Source of the DNA: Campylobacteraceae bacterium
GTDB lineage: Bacteria; Campylobacterota; Campylobacteria; Campylobacterales; Arcobacteraceae
DNA length: 64,000 nt
Reading direction: 5' to 3'
Assembly: GCA_013215945.1 (NCBI GenBank)
Contig: JABSOM010000005.1
Span: forward strand, 155,093 to 219,092
Within the stretch, counting starts at the first letter, position 1. Each line of letters begins with the position of its first letter. The notes beneath the pieces were generated by a model. It did not search any database. It saw only the letters and a program-made list of their open reading frames with translations, and had not been told where the DNA came from. This document shows positions 52,117-62,645 of this stretch, in pieces. A program made the position numbers and the translations under genes.

Positions 52117-52626
52117 ATGATTAATACAGAAAATAAACTCCTTGTGGCTTTTACTGGCCCTTCAAATAGTGGTAAAACCAGCCTTATTGTTAAGATATCT
52201 AATATTTTACAAGACAGAGAGTTCAAAGTCTGTATTATAAAACATGATCCAAAAGATAAGGCTACCTTTGACTATAGAGGCAAAGATTCAGATAAATTTT
52301 CACAAACAGGAGCAAATGTTGCTGTTGTATCTCCTAATAGAACAACTGTTTTTAAGAAAAACACTTCTAGTATAGATGAAATTTGTGAAATGTTTGGAAA
52401 CTTTGATTATTTATTGGTTGAAGGTTTAAAGACTTTAGACTTACCACGTATTGCAATCTTTAGAAATAAACTTGATGAAAAATATTTTGAGTTTTCTAAA
52501 GCTATTGCTCATGATGATACAATTAAAGACAAAGACCTACCTTTACACTTGGACAGTCTTGACTTAAATAACCCAGAACAAATTATTGACTGGATAAATA
52601 TAAATGCAAAAAGAGTAAAAAAATGA
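52117..52626 (+). CDS. mobB: Molybdopterin-guanine dinucleotide biosynthesis protein MobB
   Basis: This 169-residue P-loop GTPase assists MobA in making the Mo-bis-MGD cofactor. It has [20 protein letters not shown] (Walker A), [22 protein letters not shown] with the family His and Asp, and [20 protein letters not shown] (Walker B and EG motif). The ATG at 52117 gives the normal start. It has no Shine-Dalgarno, and a GATAAAAT -10-like box ends 5 bp before it, so a leaderless mRNA is possible. fbp overlaps its end (ATGA). Confidence 0.9.
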   Translation: MINTENKLLVAFTGPSNSGKTSLIVKISNILQDREFKVCIIKHDPKDKATFDYRGKDSDKFSQTGANVAVVSPNRTTVFKKNTSSIDEICEMFGNFDYLLVEGLKTLDLPRIAIFRNKLDEKYFEFSKAIAHDDTIKDKDLPLHLDSLDLNNPEQIIDWININAKRVKK

Positions 52627-53465
52627 ATGATATATTAAATGCAATAAAACAAAGTGCTATTGAAATTAAAGAATTAATTGAAGCTGGAGACACAGCAAAA
52701 AGTGAAAATCAAAATGCAACAGGAGATACTCAATTAAAACTTGATATCGCATGTGATGTTATTTTGGAAAAACTATTTGCAAAAGTACCTTCGATTAAGG
52801 CTATTGTTTCAGAAGAGCAAGAAGAAATCGTAGAACTTAATAAAGACGGTAAGTATTTGATTGCTTATGATCCTTTGGATGGTTCTTCTTTGGTTGATGT
52901 AAATTTATCGGTTGGATCTATTTTTGGAATATATGAAAATGATTTTACTGGAAACAATATTGTAGCTTCTGTATATGTAGTATTTGGACCCCGTGTTGAA
53001 ATGGTAGTTGCACAAGATGATGTTAAACTATACCGTTTATTAAAAGGCAAATTTGAGTTTATTCAAAATATTGTTTTAAAAGAAAAAGGAAACTTAAATG
53101 CTCCTGGAAGTACTCAAAATTGTTGGGCTCCACACCATAAAGCTATGATAGATGATATCTTTAATGACGGTTATCGTCTTAGATATTCTGGTGGAATGGT
53201 TCCTGACTTGCACCAAATTTTATTAAAAGGTGGAGGCTTGTTTTCTTATCCAGGTACGAGTGATAAACCAAAAGGTAAATTAAGACAGTTATTTGAAGTA
53301 TTTCCATTTGCATATACTTACGAAAAAGCAGGAGGCCAAGCAAGTGATGGCTTTAAAAGATTGTTAGAAGTTAAAACCACTCATATTCATGATACCTCTC
53401 CTTGTTTTTTTGGATCTAATCATGAAATAAACAGAGTTCTTAAAGTATACAAAGAACATGCATAA
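52623..53465 (+). CDS. fbp: Fructose-1,6-bisphosphatase, class I
   Basis: This 280-residue gluconeogenic enzyme has the metal-binding [11 protein letters not shown] and [28 protein letters not shown], with substrate-site [25 protein letters not shown] and the terminal [22 protein letters not shown] (QAxxG). Length is slightly short but normal in this phylum. It overlaps mobB by 4 bp and the following small gene by 8 bp. Confidence 0.95.
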   Translation: MNDILNAIKQSAIEIKELIEAGDTAKSENQNATGDTQLKLDIACDVILEKLFAKVPSIKAIVSEEQEEIVELNKDGKYLIAYDPLDGSSLVDVNLSVGSIFGIYENDFTGNNIVASVYVVFGPRVEMVVAQDDVKLYRLLKGKFEFIQNIVLKEKGNLNAPGSTQNCWAPHHKAMIDDIFNDGYRLRYSGGMVPDLHQILLKGGGLFSYPGTSDKPKGKLRQLFEVFPFAYTYEKAGGQASDGFKRLLEVKTTHIHDTSPCFFGSNHEINRVLKVYKEHA

Positions 53466-53658
53466 TCCACTAGAAAAAGACGATTGGCAAGAAAAACTTG
53501 CAGAAAAAATAAAAGAACTTAAAGCATGTCAAGATGAGAAAAGTTTTAACTCCTGTCATCCTTGTGATAAGTTTTTCGAATGTGAAATACGAAGAAAATA
53601 TGTAAAAGCGGTATATGAGTCTATGAATAAAGGCTCAAGCGGCGGATTTGAATTTTAA
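53458..53658 (+). CDS. Small conserved Cys-containing protein
   Basis: This 66-residue protein starts [20 protein letters not shown], with Cys at 24, 33, 36 and 43 (CQDEK...[11 protein letters not shown]), an arrangement that could bind a metal or form disulphides, and ends in GSSGGFEF. It overlaps fbp by 8 bp and precedes metG by 9 bp. A small gene at the same place between fbp and metG is, as I recall, present in Campylobacter. Function unknown. Confidence 0.7.
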   Translation: MHNPLEKDDWQEKLAEKIKELKACQDEKSFNSCHPCDKFFECEIRRKYVKAVYESMNKGSSGGFEF

Positions 53659-53667
53659 AGGTAAAAA

Positions 53668-55626
53668 ATGAATAACGATTGTAAAAATGTATATATAACT
53701 ACCCCTATTTATTATGTTAACGATGTGGCACATATTGGTCATGCTTACACAACAATAATTGCTGATATGTTAGCACGACACTCAAGATTAACTGGTTCTA
53801 ATACATTTTTTTTAACAGGTACGGATGAACATGGGCAAAAAATAGCACACAGTGCAGAAGCCAGAGGCAAAACTCCTATGGAATATGCTACTGAAGTTTC
53901 TTCTAAATTTAAGAATTTATGGGATGGTTTTGACATTACTTATGATAAATTCATAAGAACTACTGATGCTGATCATAAAGCTGGTGTACAAAAAGCCTTT
54001 TTAAGCATGCATGAAAAAGGTGATATTTACAAGGGTGATTATGAAGGTTATTATTGTGTATCGTGTGAAACATTTTTTACAGACAAACAATTAATTGATG
54101 ATGAATTTTGTCCTGATTGTGGAAAACCAACAACTATAGTAAAAGAAGAGAGTTATTTTTTCAAATTATCTGATTATGAAGACAGATTGTTAAAATGGTA
54201 TGAAGAAAATGAAGATTGTATTTTACCACGTTCAAAAAAGAATGAAATTATTAATTTTGTTAAAGGTGGATTAAGAGATTTATCAATTTCAAGAACATCA
54301 TTTGACTGGGGTGTTAAACTACCTCCTGAGTTAAATGAACCAAAACATGTAATGTATGTATGGTTAGATGCTTTAATGAATTATATTACTGCTTTAGGAT
54401 ATGGAAATGATGAAAAGAATATGCATCACTGGCCAGCAAGTATTCATTTAGTAGGAAAAGATATTTTAAGATTTCATGCTGTTTATTGGCCTGCATTTTT
54501 AATGTCTTTGGGTTTACCTTTGCCTAAGCATATAGCTGCTCATGGTTGGTGGACAAGAGATGGCGAAAAAATGTCAAAATCTAAAGGAAATGTTGTTGAT
54601 CCTAAAGAAATAGCTGATGCTTATGGTTTAGATGCGTTTAGATACTTTATGTTAAGAGAAGTGCCTTTTGGACAAGATGGTGATTTTTCACAAAGAGCAT
54701 TAATGGACAGAATCAATTCTGACTTAGGAAATGATCTTGGAAATTTACTTAATAGAATCATTGGAATGAGTGGAAAATATTTTGATTTCAAAGTAAGCTC
54801 TAAAGATGTAATGAAATACCATGAAAAAGAAATAAATGAAGTGCATAATATTTTAGAAAATATTGAAGATTATATTTACAAAATGCAATTAAACAGATTT
54901 CTTGAAGATATTTGGAAAGCACTTACAGTAGCTAATAAAGCCATTAATGATTATGAACCTTGGAATAAAATGAAAGAAGGTAAAAGTGATGAAGCAATGG
55001 CTTTAGTTGCTTTAATTACAAATATCATGGCTAAAACAGCTATTTTATTATCTTCAGTTATGCCTGAGAAAATAAATAAAATAGCAGATGCTATTGGACT
55101 TACTATTAATACTGATTCGTATAACAGTATTTTAAAAAATAAAGAATTATTAGGGGATGTTACAATTACTAAGGTTGAACAATTATTTCCTAGAATTGAA
55201 GAGATTTTATTACAACAAGCACCTGAAGTAGATGTTACTAAAACTGAAGTTGAGAAAAAAGATATAGCATTAGCTTCACTGGAAGAATTAGAAGGGGATA
55301 ACTTAATAACAATTGATACTTTTTTTGGAACAAGTTTACAAATTGGTACTGTTCTTGATGCAAGCGAAGTACCTAAATCAAAAAAACTTTTAAAATTACA
55401 AGTTGATTTAGGAGAAAGCAGACCAAGACAAATACTAGCAGGAATTAAAGAGTTTTATGATGCAAAAGATTTGATTAATACACAAGTATGTGTTGTTGCA
55501 AATTTAAAACCAGCTAAATTGATGGGTATGATTTCAGAAGGTATGTTATTAGCTGCACGAGATGAAAATGGTTTATCCTTAATTCGTCCAGAAGCACCTA
55601 AAAAAATCGGAACAAAAATTTCCTAA
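53668..55626 (+). CDS. metG: Methionyl-tRNA synthetase
   Basis: This 652-residue class I enzyme has TTPIYYVNDVAHIGHAYTTI (HIGH), the zinc knuckle CVSCETFFTDKQLIDDEFCPDCG, the KMSKS motif DGEKMSKSKGNVVDP, the anticodon helix region and a C-terminal tRNA-binding OB-fold (FFGTSLQIGTVLDASEVPKSK, EMAP-like). It keeps intact HIGH and KMSKS, in contrast to gltX upstream. AAAGGTAAAAA precedes the ATG. It is followed 8 bp later by the MurF-N-like gene. Confidence 0.97.
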   Translation: MNNDCKNVYITTPIYYVNDVAHIGHAYTTIIADMLARHSRLTGSNTFFLTGTDEHGQKIAHSAEARGKTPMEYATEVSSKFKNLWDGFDITYDKFIRTTDADHKAGVQKAFLSMHEKGDIYKGDYEGYYCVSCETFFTDKQLIDDEFCPDCGKPTTIVKEESYFFKLSDYEDRLLKWYEENEDCILPRSKKNEIINFVKGGLRDLSISRTSFDWGVKLPPELNEPKHVMYVWLDALMNYITALGYGNDEKNMHHWPASIHLVGKDILRFHAVYWPAFLMSLGLPLPKHIAAHGWWTRDGEKMSKSKGNVVDPKEIADAYGLDAFRYFMLREVPFGQDGDFSQRALMDRINSDLGNDLGNLLNRIIGMSGKYFDFKVSSKDVMKYHEKEINEVHNILENIEDYIYKMQLNRFLEDIWKALTVANKAINDYEPWNKMKEGKSDEAMALVALITNIMAKTAILLSSVMPEKINKIADAIGLTINTDSYNSILKNKELLGDVTITKVEQLFPRIEEILLQQAPEVDVTKTEVEKKDIALASLEELEGDNLITIDTFFGTSLQIGTVLDASEVPKSKKLLKLQVDLGESRPRQILAGIKEFYDAKDLINTQVCVVANLKPAKLMGMISEGMLLAARDENGLSLIRPEAPKKIGTKIS

Positions 55627-55634
55627 GGTAAAAG

Positions 55635-56615
55635 ATGAAAATTTCATCATTGATTGACATTGTAGAAGGAGAATTAATTAACTCTCCTTCTATTTCTTTT
55701 TTATACAATATAAAAATTAATGCCAAGAAAGTGAATGAAGGCGATTTGTTTATTGCTAAAAATGCAAAAGATTTATTATTGGCTATCAATAATGGCGCTT
55801 TTGCGATTGTTTATGATTTTAATACAGCCGTTCTTGACAATGAAATTGCTTGGATTAAAGTTGATTCTTATAAAGAAGCACTTATAAAGATATTTAGATA
55901 TAAATTATCTACAATTGATCTTAAAGCCTTTTTTTGTGACAAAATCTCTTATGAATTTTTAAATATTAACAAAAGTAAAAACTTTAAATTTATTTCAAAT
56001 AATCTGGAACATTCTATTAAAGTAATCGAAAGTATAAAAAATTCTGATACATTATTTTGTTTAAATGAAGAATTATTGCATAAAATATACCCAAGATATC
56101 AAACGTTTTCACAAAATAATCATAGAGTTGATAATCTTATTGTTCATTCTTTATTTGAATGCTCTTTTTCTTATAAAAATAATTATTTCAATAAATTTAA
56201 ACTGGCTTCTTTATATCTTAATTCTTTTTTAAATGTCTATGCTTTTTGTAAAAATGATTTTGATTTAAACAAATTACATAATTTTAATTCTCTAAGAGCT
56301 ATCTTTTTGGACAAACAATATAATGCCTGTGAACACGGGAAAACGGATAAGTTCATACTTGTGCAAAATTCACATGTTATCATTAATAAAGAAATTGAAT
56401 ATATTAACAAAATATATTCCTACGGCAAAATAATTTATATCTCTTCCCATTTTATTAATGGATTTTCCAAAGAATTGTACGTGATTTCAAATTTAAAAAA
56501 TTTAAAAACTTTTTTAAAAACAAAAGAATTTAACTGTGTGTATTTAATTGGATATGATTTTGTTAAAGTTCAAAGAACTTTAACAAAAGTAGAAAAAGAG
56601 CTAAGTCTTTTTTAG
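55635..56615 (+). CDS. Mur-ligase N-domain-like protein without the ATPase domain
   Basis: This 326-residue protein resembles the UDP-binding N-terminal domain of MurE/MurF over about residues 1-95: IKINAKKVNEGDLFIAKNAK and LLLAINNGAFAIVYDF stand where DSRxVxxGDLFIAxxG and AxxxGAxAIV occur. No GTNGKT ATP-binding motif or ligase core follows; residues 100-326 are unfamiliar and Lys/Asn-rich. It could be a degenerate paralogue acting on cell-wall precursors or a regulator. A gene of this kind downstream of metG recurs in Campylobacterota as I recall. Confidence 0.6.
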   Translation: MKISSLIDIVEGELINSPSISFLYNIKINAKKVNEGDLFIAKNAKDLLLAINNGAFAIVYDFNTAVLDNEIAWIKVDSYKEALIKIFRYKLSTIDLKAFFCDKISYEFLNINKSKNFKFISNNLEHSIKVIESIKNSDTLFCLNEELLHKIYPRYQTFSQNNHRVDNLIVHSLFECSFSYKNNYFNKFKLASLYLNSFLNVYAFCKNDFDLNKLHNFNSLRAIFLDKQYNACEHGKTDKFILVQNSHVIINKEIEYINKIYSYGKIIYISSHFINGFSKELYVISNLKNLKTFLKTKEFNCVYLIGYDFVKVQRTLTKVEKELSLF

Positions 56616-56617
56616 TT

Positions 56618-57274
56618 TTAGTATATATTTCCAAAAGAAGCCGCAATTTTTCCTATAACATTAATCTCACCTTCTTCAAGAACTTGTTTAGGATAGTCTT
56701 TATTATCAGAAATGATATCTAACTTTCCATCTACTCTTTTTTGTATTCTTTTTACAAATAAACCATGTTCTGTTGTAAAAGCATAAATTCCATCTTTAAA
56801 AGAAGATGCTTTGCTCTTATCAATAAAAATTATATTATCTGTATTTAAAGTAGGTTCCATAGAATCACCCGTTACATTAATAGCTTCAATATTTTTTAAA
56901 TTTCCTTGTCCACCTAAGGCAGTTATAAAATAAGGAGGAACATTGATTGCTTCAAAATTATCTTCACTATCATAAGCACCCCCACCTGCACTCACATTTA
57001 CACTTGGAAAATATTTAACCCAATACTTATCTGTAGAATCCACTAAAGAATCAGGATTTTGCCCATAAAGAAGCCAATTAATAGAAATCTTTTTTAAAGC
57101 ACAAAAATCCAAAATATTAGAAAAAGGAATTTTCCCTCTATTCTTCATTGTTGCAAAATTAGCCTGAGATAAATCAAGTGCACACGCAACATCTTTATCA
57201 AATATTTTACCCATCTTACCATCAGTACTTAGAACGTCTTTTAATTTTTCAATAATTTCACCAGCTATCAACAT
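56618..57274 (-). CDS. S24 (LexA/CI-like) self-cleaving transcriptional regulator
   Basis: This 218-residue protein has an N-terminal CI-type helix-turn-helix (about 20-70, VACALDLSQANFATMKNRGK and FSNILDFCALKKISINWLLY), a linker with the probable cleavage site at VNVSAGGGAY (Ala-Gly), and a C-terminal S24 peptidase with catalytic Ser in VTGDSMEPTL and Lys in GLFVKRIQ. Such repressors respond to RecA-ssDNA or control prophage-like genes. Campylobacterota generally lack LexA, so this may be a lone S24 regulator. It is divergent from a 31-codon gene. Confidence 0.88.
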   Translation of the reverse strand: MLIAGEIIEKLKDVLSTDGKMGKIFDKDVACALDLSQANFATMKNRGKIPFSNILDFCALKKISINWLLYGQNPDSLVDSTDKYWVKYFPSVNVSAGGGAYDSEDNFEAINVPPYFITALGGQGNLKNIEAINVTGDSMEPTLNTDNIIFIDKSKASSFKDGIYAFTTEHGLFVKRIQKRVDGKLDIISDNKDYPKQVLEEGEINVIGKIAASFGNIY

Positions 57275-57389
57275 ATTTTACCTTTCTTTTTATATATGAT
57301 AACACAATACATTACAAAATGCAATATTTTTAGATAAATTCATTATTTATACTAATATTTGTAAGATTTAAATTTAAAAGGATATCAAA

Positions 57390-57485
57390 ATGTCAAAAAA
57401 ATTAATTCAAACAAAAGATAAATTCTTAAACTTATGCACACTTTTAGATACATATATATATGAAATGGGTAGAAAAATATTGTAA
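57390..57485 (+). CDS. 31-residue hypothetical protein divergent from the S24 regulator
   Basis: AAAAGGATATCAAA precedes an ATG opening a 31-codon frame starting MSKKLIQTKDKFLNLCTLLD and ending in a basic tail (MGRKIL). The ribosome-binding site is as good as those of the large genes nearby. The 115-bp gap to the divergent repressor contains an imperfect dyad near 57309-57325 (ATACATT-ACAA-AATGCAA) that could be an operator. The layout recalls a repressor facing a small target gene. The remaining gap up to 57601 holds only the oadG leader. Confidence 0.4.
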   Translation: MSKKLIQTKDKFLNLCTLLDTYIYEMGRKIL

Positions 57486-57601
57486 AAATGTAAGAATTAT
57501 GTAAAGTTAGTAAATCTTTTTAATTATTTCCCAAAATTAATCTTAATAAAGAAACATTATTATAAAATTAACTTTTATTTTAGGTAACCACGGGAGAGGA
57601 T

Positions 57602-57847
57602 ATGGAAGTAAATTTAATAAGTGAAGCACTCAAGTTTATGGTGCTTGGTATGGGAATTGTTTTTGCATTTTTAATAATATTAATTTTTGTTTTAAAAGCG
57701 CAAGCAAAACTTCTAAGTAAATATTTTCCTGCTAAGGAAATAGAAAAACCTAAAAAGGTACAAACAACTTCAGTACCTTCTACTACTAAAAAAGTAGCTG
57801 CAATCATAGCAGCAGTACAACATCATGAAAATCTTAAAGGAAAATAA
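57602..57847 (+). CDS. oadG: Oxaloacetate decarboxylase gamma chain
   Basis: This 81-residue protein has one TM helix (about 11-34, FMVLGMGIVFAFLIILIFVL) and a Lys/Pro-rich cytoplasmic tail ending in a helix (VAAIIAAVQHHE). OadG anchors the complex and helps assembly. GGGAGAGGAT immediately precedes the ATG. Its stop overlaps the oadA start (TAATG). The spot, size and OadG_gamma-type TM motif GMGxVFxFL support the call. Confidence 0.9.
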   Translation: MEVNLISEALKFMVLGMGIVFAFLIILIFVLKAQAKLLSKYFPAKEIEKPKKVQTTSVPSTTKKVAAIIAAVQHHENLKGK

Positions 57848-59652
57848 TGGCTAAAAAATATATTGATGTCATGGATACAACATTTAGAGATGGATTCCAA
57901 TCTGTTTTTGGAGGACGTGTTTTAAAAAAGGATTTTTTTCCTGCTGTTGAAGCTGCTTGTGATGCTGGAATCACACATTTTGAGTTTGGTGGAGGTGCAA
58001 GATTTCAATCTTTATTCTTTTATTTAAAAGAAAATGCCTTTGAAATGATGGATGAGTTTAGAGAAATTGTTGGTCCAGATGCTAATTTACAAACTTTAGC
58101 AAGAGGTATTAATACTGTTATGTTAGATACCGGTTCTAGAGAACTTGTAGATATGCATGCAAAACTTTTTGCAAAACATGGAACAACAACTATTAGAAAC
58201 TTTGATGCACTAAATGATGTTAACAATTTGGAATATTCAGCAGCATGTATTAAAAATCATGGTTTAAAACATGAAGTAGTTGTTACTTTAATGGACTTAC
58301 CTCCTGGGTGTACGGGTGCACATGATGTAGCTTTTTATGAAAAAACATTACGTGCTATCTTAGACAGTGGAATAGCTTATGATTCCATATGTTTTAAAGA
58401 TGCCTCAGGAACATCAAGCCCTAATAAAATTTATGAAACCATTAAAATGGCAAGAAAACTTGTGGGAATTGATACTCATATACGATTACATACTCATGAA
58501 ACTGCTGGTGTTTCAGTATCTTGTTATTTAGCAGCACTAGAAGCAGGGGCTGATGGAATAGATTTAGCAGCCAGTCCTGTTTCAGGAGGAACTTCACAAC
58601 CCGATATTCTTACTATGATGCATGCGGTTAAAGGTATGAATTATGATTTGGGTGGTTTAGAAATTGAAAAAATTCTTAAATACGAAGAAGTGTTAAAAGA
58701 TCAATTAAAAGATTATTTTTTACCACCAGAAGCAAGTGCTGTATCTCCTTTAATTCCTTTTTCACCCATGCCTGGTGGGGCATTAACTGCAAATACCCAA
58801 ATGATGAGAGACAATGGGACGCTAGAACGTTTTCCTGAAGTTATTAAAGCTATGAGAGAAGTAGTTGAGAAAGGTGGTTATGGTACTTCTGTAACTCCTG
58901 TATCCCAATTTTATTGGCAACAAGCCTATGCAAATGTAATGTTTGGTCCTTGGAAACAAATTGCTCCTGGTTATGGAAAAATGGTACTTGGTTATTTTGG
59001 AAAAACTCCTGTTACTCCAGATGCAGATGTCATTAAATTTGCGAGTGAGAAACTAAAACTTGAACCAACAAGTAGAAATCCTTTAGATATTGCAGATGAA
59101 GATGAAAGAAAAACACTTAAATTTTGGGAAAACAGACTTAAAGAAGAAAATATTGAAATAAATGAAGAGAATGTTTTTATTGCAGCTGCTTGTGATGAAA
59201 AAGGTATTTTATTTCTAAAAGGTGAATCCCCTTTAAATATAAGAAAAATAAGCGATGCTTGTGAAGATGATACAGAATGTACAATAGGAGAGAATAAAAC
59301 TATGAAAAATGTTAGCGGTAATTATACAGTTGTAGTAGATGGTCAAAAGTTTAATGTAACAGTGGCAGAAGGTAGTGCTGATATTCAAGTAACACCTCTT
59401 GCAGTTGATGAGACATCTCACCATACTTTAAGTGCGGACGGTGAATCTATTGATGCTGTTGTAAATGGCTCAGTTTGGAAAGTACTTGTAAAAGTAGGCG
59501 ATAAAGTAGAAAAAGATCAAACCTTAATGATTTTAGAAGCCATGAAAATGGAAATTGATATTAATTCACCTATTGCTGGAACCGTAGGACAAATTTTGGT
59601 TGCTACAAATGACAGTGTAGATGAAGGTCAATCTTTAGTCGTAATTAACTAG
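57847..59652 (+). CDS. oadA: Oxaloacetate decarboxylase alpha chain (biotin-carrying)
   Basis: This 601-residue protein has an HMGL-like carboxyltransferase barrel ([15 protein letters not shown] start, [15 protein letters not shown]), a conserved carboxylase domain ([20 protein letters not shown]) and a C-terminal biotinyl domain with [20 protein letters not shown] (biotin on the Lys of EAMKM). In the membrane complex it transfers CO2 from oxaloacetate to biotin; the similar PycB/glutaconyl enzymes are alternatives, but oadG and oadB beside it settle the complex. Confidence 0.93.
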   Translation: MAKKYIDVMDTTFRDGFQSVFGGRVLKKDFFPAVEAACDAGITHFEFGGGARFQSLFFYLKENAFEMMDEFREIVGPDANLQTLARGINTVMLDTGSRELVDMHAKLFAKHGTTTIRNFDALNDVNNLEYSAACIKNHGLKHEVVVTLMDLPPGCTGAHDVAFYEKTLRAILDSGIAYDSICFKDASGTSSPNKIYETIKMARKLVGIDTHIRLHTHETAGVSVSCYLAALEAGADGIDLAASPVSGGTSQPDILTMMHAVKGMNYDLGGLEIEKILKYEEVLKDQLKDYFLPPEASAVSPLIPFSPMPGGALTANTQMMRDNGTLERFPEVIKAMREVVEKGGYGTSVTPVSQFYWQQAYANVMFGPWKQIAPGYGKMVLGYFGKTPVTPDADVIKFASEKLKLEPTSRNPLDIADEDERKTLKFWENRLKEENIEINEENVFIAAACDEKGILFLKGESPLNIRKISDACEDDTECTIGENKTMKNVSGNYTVVVDGQKFNVTVAEGSADIQVTPLAVDETSHHTLSADGESIDAVVNGSVWKVLVKVGDKVEKDQTLMILEAMKMEIDINSPIAGTVGQILVATNDSVDEGQSLVVIN

Positions 59653-59656
59653 AGGC

Positions 59657-60982
59657 ATGAAGATGAAAAAAAGTTTTATAATTTCAATCTTTATTGTATT
59701 TATGACAATGTTTTGCGCAAATGCAGCAAGTACTGCTGCAAGTGAAAATACAATTACTAAAGAATACCAAGCCAAAAGTTTATCTGAGCTTATGCATTCT
59801 TTTTATCAAACAACAGGTATTAATGCACTTTTAAATCCCAAAGTTGGTGTATTAGATGCTAATGGTAATGAGATGAGCCTTTTTGCACAAAGTTCAGGAA
59901 GAATTATAATGGTTCTTATTTGTTTTGTTTTATTATTTTTGGCAATTAACAAAGGTTTTGAACCGCTATTACTTATTCCTATTGGTTTTGGTGGAATACT
60001 AGCTAATATTCCTATTGCTGATATCGCAGGTCCTAATGGAATGCTTGGAATTATTTACAACATGGGTATTGGAAATGGATTTTTCCCTCTTCTTATTTTT
60101 ATGGGAGTGGGAGCAATGACAGATTTTGGACCTTTATTGTCAAATCCTAAAACAGCCCTACTTGGTGGTGCTGCTCAATTTGGGATCTTTGGTTCATTAG
60201 TTGGAGCTGTTGTTCTAACGCAGTATGTTCCAGGAATTGAATTTACTTTACAACAAAGTGCTGCTATTTCTATTATTGGTGGAGCTGATGGCCCTACTTC
60301 TATTTTTATAGCCAATGCACTTGCGCCTGAATTATTAGGTGCAATTGCTGTTGCCGCATATTCATACATGGCACTGGTACCTGTTATTCAACCTCCAATT
60401 ATGCGGGCTTTTACCACATTAGAAGAGCGTAAAATCAGAATGAAAACATCAAGAAAAGTTTCAAAATTAGAAAAAATTGTATTTCCTTTGGTTGTACTTC
60501 TTTTAGCTATCTTAATTCTTCCAGATGCAACACCCTTAATTGGTGCCCTTTGTTTTGGGAATTTTGCAAAAGAATCAGGTGTTGTTGATAGACTTTCTGA
60601 TACAATGCAAAATTCTTTGATAAACGTGATAACTATTTTCTTAGGATTAGGTGTTGGTTCGAAGTTAGCTTCTGAACAATTCTTAGTTGTTGAGACTATG
60701 GGAATTATGGTTATTGGATTAGTTGCTTTCTCTGCTGGGACTATGATGGGTGTTTTAATGGCTAAAGTTATGAATAAATTTAGCTCAAAAGACTCTCAAA
60801 TTAATCCTTTAATTGGAGCTGCTGGAGTATCAGCTGTACCAATGGCGGCTAGAGTTGTTTCTAAAGAGGGACAGAAATATGATCCATCAAATATATTATT
60901 GATGCATGCAATGGGGCCAAATGTTGCTGGAGTTATCGGTTCTGCCGTAGCTGCTGGTGTACTTTTATCAATTTTTAAATAA
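59657..60982 (+). CDS. oadB: Oxaloacetate decarboxylase beta chain (Na+ pump)
   Basis: This 441-residue polytopic membrane protein (about 9-10 TM helices) decarboxylates carboxybiotin and exports Na+. Hallmarks are GANFGPLL-like [25 protein letters not shown], the ion-binding [20 protein letters not shown] and the C-terminal [20 protein letters not shown]...[19 protein letters not shown]. It starts with a signal-like hydrophobic segment ([19 protein letters not shown]). A second ATG at 59663 is better spaced from GAGG. pckA follows after 16 bp. Confidence 0.93.
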   Translation: MKMKKSFIISIFIVFMTMFCANAASTAASENTITKEYQAKSLSELMHSFYQTTGINALLNPKVGVLDANGNEMSLFAQSSGRIIMVLICFVLLFLAINKGFEPLLLIPIGFGGILANIPIADIAGPNGMLGIIYNMGIGNGFFPLLIFMGVGAMTDFGPLLSNPKTALLGGAAQFGIFGSLVGAVVLTQYVPGIEFTLQQSAAISIIGGADGPTSIFIANALAPELLGAIAVAAYSYMALVPVIQPPIMRAFTTLEERKIRMKTSRKVSKLEKIVFPLVVLLLAILILPDATPLIGALCFGNFAKESGVVDRLSDTMQNSLINVITIFLGLGVGSKLASEQFLVVETMGIMVIGLVAFSAGTMMGVLMAKVMNKFSSKDSQINPLIGAAGVSAVPMAARVVSKEGQKYDPSNILLMHAMGPNVAGVIGSAVAAGVLLSIFK

Positions 60983-60998
60983 ATAGGAAATAAGAAAA

Positions 60999-62579
60999 AT
61001 GTCTGAAATTAAAGACCAATTAGGCCTTGAGCAAGTACAAAGAGTTCACAGAAATAGTGATATTGATTTTTTAATTAAACATGCAGTTGAGAATGAAGGT
61101 GCTAAAGTTTCTTCAACTGGTGCTTTAATGATTGATACAGGAATATTTACAGGAAGAAGTCCAAAAGACAAGTTTTTTGTAAATCAAGATCCTTCTAATA
61201 AGTATATTGCCTGGGGTGATATTAATAGAGCTGTATCTAAAGATGTTTATGAAGACTTATTCGTAACAACAAAAAAACAATTAAGTAATAAAGAATTATT
61301 TGTTACAGATGTTTATTGTGGGGCTTCAAAAGATTCAAAAAAATCAGTAAGGTTTATTACTGAGATTGCATGGCAGGCTAATTTTATTCAGAATATGTTT
61401 ATTATGCCAAAAACGCAAAAAGAACTGGACGATTTTAAACCAGATTTTACTATTTATAATGCTTGTAAAACCGTAGATATGGCTTATGCAAGCCACGGTA
61501 TTCATTCAGAAGTATATGTTGTTTTTAATGTAGAAGACAATGTTGCAATTATTGGTGGTACTTGGTATGCGGGAGAGATGAAAAAAGGTGTTTTTTCTAT
61601 GATGAATTACTGGTTACCGCTACAAGGTAAACTCGCAATGCATTGTTCTGCTAATATAGGAGAAGATGGAGATACTGCTTTATTCTTTGGCTTAAGTGGT
61701 ACTGGAAAAACGACTCTTTCAACTGATCCAAAACGTCAATTAATTGGTGATGATGAGCATGGTTGGGATGATAAGGGTGTTTTTAACTTTGAAGGTGGAT
61801 GTTATGCTAAAGTAATTAACCTTGATGAAAGCAGTGAGCCAGAAATTTTTGCTGCTATTAAAAAAGGTGCTATTTTAGAAAATGTTGTTTATGATGAAAA
61901 TGGACTGGTTGATTATACTGATGGCAGCAAAACAGAAAATACGCGTGTTTCTTATCCTATAAATCATATTGAAAATCATGCCCCTGATTTAATGGGCGGA
62001 CATCCTACTAATATTATCTTTTTATGTGCAGATGCTTTTGGTGTTTTACCTCCTGTTGCAAAACTAAGTAAAAAACAAGCTATGTATTATTTCTTAAGTG
62101 GTTATACTGCAAAAGTTGCAGGAACTGAAAGAGGTATTACTGAACCAGTTGCGACCTTCTCTTCGTGTTTTGGAGAGGCATTTTTACCTTTAAACCCTAC
62201 TGTTTATGCTGAGTTATTAGGTAATAAGATTGATAAACATAAAGTAAATGTATATTTAGTTAATACAGGTTGGACTGGTGGCCCTTATGGTGTTGGTTCA
62301 CGAATGACAATCAAAAATACAAGAGCTTGTATTAATGGGATTTTAGACGGTTCTATTAATGATTCAGACTTTGAAACTCTTCCTATTTTTAATTTAGAAA
62401 TTCCTAAAACACTTGATGGTGTTGAAACTATTGTTTTAAACCCAAGGAATACATGGAATGATAAAGAAGCCTACGATGAAATGAGAAAAAAACTTGCAGG
62501 TATGTATATGGAAAACTTTAAAAAGTACTTGACGCTGGAGAGTGAATACGACTTTACTTCAGCAGGACCTCAATTATAA
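60999..62579 (+). CDS. pckA: Phosphoenolpyruvate carboxykinase (ATP)
   Basis: This 526-residue enzyme interconverts oxaloacetate and phosphoenolpyruvate. Motifs are [12 protein letters not shown], the kinase-1a P-loop [38 protein letters not shown] (kinase-2 and metal ligands) and the [15 protein letters not shown] region. Length is typical of the ATP type. Its position behind oadGAB shows a shared oxaloacetate node. Its convergent end is closed by a strong bidirectional terminator. Confidence 0.97.
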   Translation: MSEIKDQLGLEQVQRVHRNSDIDFLIKHAVENEGAKVSSTGALMIDTGIFTGRSPKDKFFVNQDPSNKYIAWGDINRAVSKDVYEDLFVTTKKQLSNKELFVTDVYCGASKDSKKSVRFITEIAWQANFIQNMFIMPKTQKELDDFKPDFTIYNACKTVDMAYASHGIHSEVYVVFNVEDNVAIIGGTWYAGEMKKGVFSMMNYWLPLQGKLAMHCSANIGEDGDTALFFGLSGTGKTTLSTDPKRQLIGDDEHGWDDKGVFNFEGGCYAKVINLDESSEPEIFAAIKKGAILENVVYDENGLVDYTDGSKTENTRVSYPINHIENHAPDLMGGHPTNIIFLCADAFGVLPPVAKLSKKQAMYYFLSGYTAKVAGTERGITEPVATFSSCFGEAFLPLNPTVYAELLGNKIDKHKVNVYLVNTGWTGGPYGVGSRMTIKNTRACINGILDGSINDSDFETLPIFNLEIPKTLDGVETIVLNPRNTWNDKEAYDEMRKKLAGMYMENFKKYLTLESEYDFTSAGPQL

Positions 62580-62584
62580 AAGAA

Positions 62585-62614
62585 AAAAGCCAATAAGTTT
62601 AAATATTGGCTTTT
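62585..62614. terminator. Bidirectional terminator between pckA and ribBA
   Basis: AAAAGCCAATA (62585-62595) and TATTGGCTTTT (62604-62614) form a perfect 11-bp stem with an 8-nt loop. A-run and T-run flanks serve both converging transcripts. Confidence 0.9.
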
Positions 62615-62645
62615 CTTATTAAGAATAGAACGAATAGATTTTACT

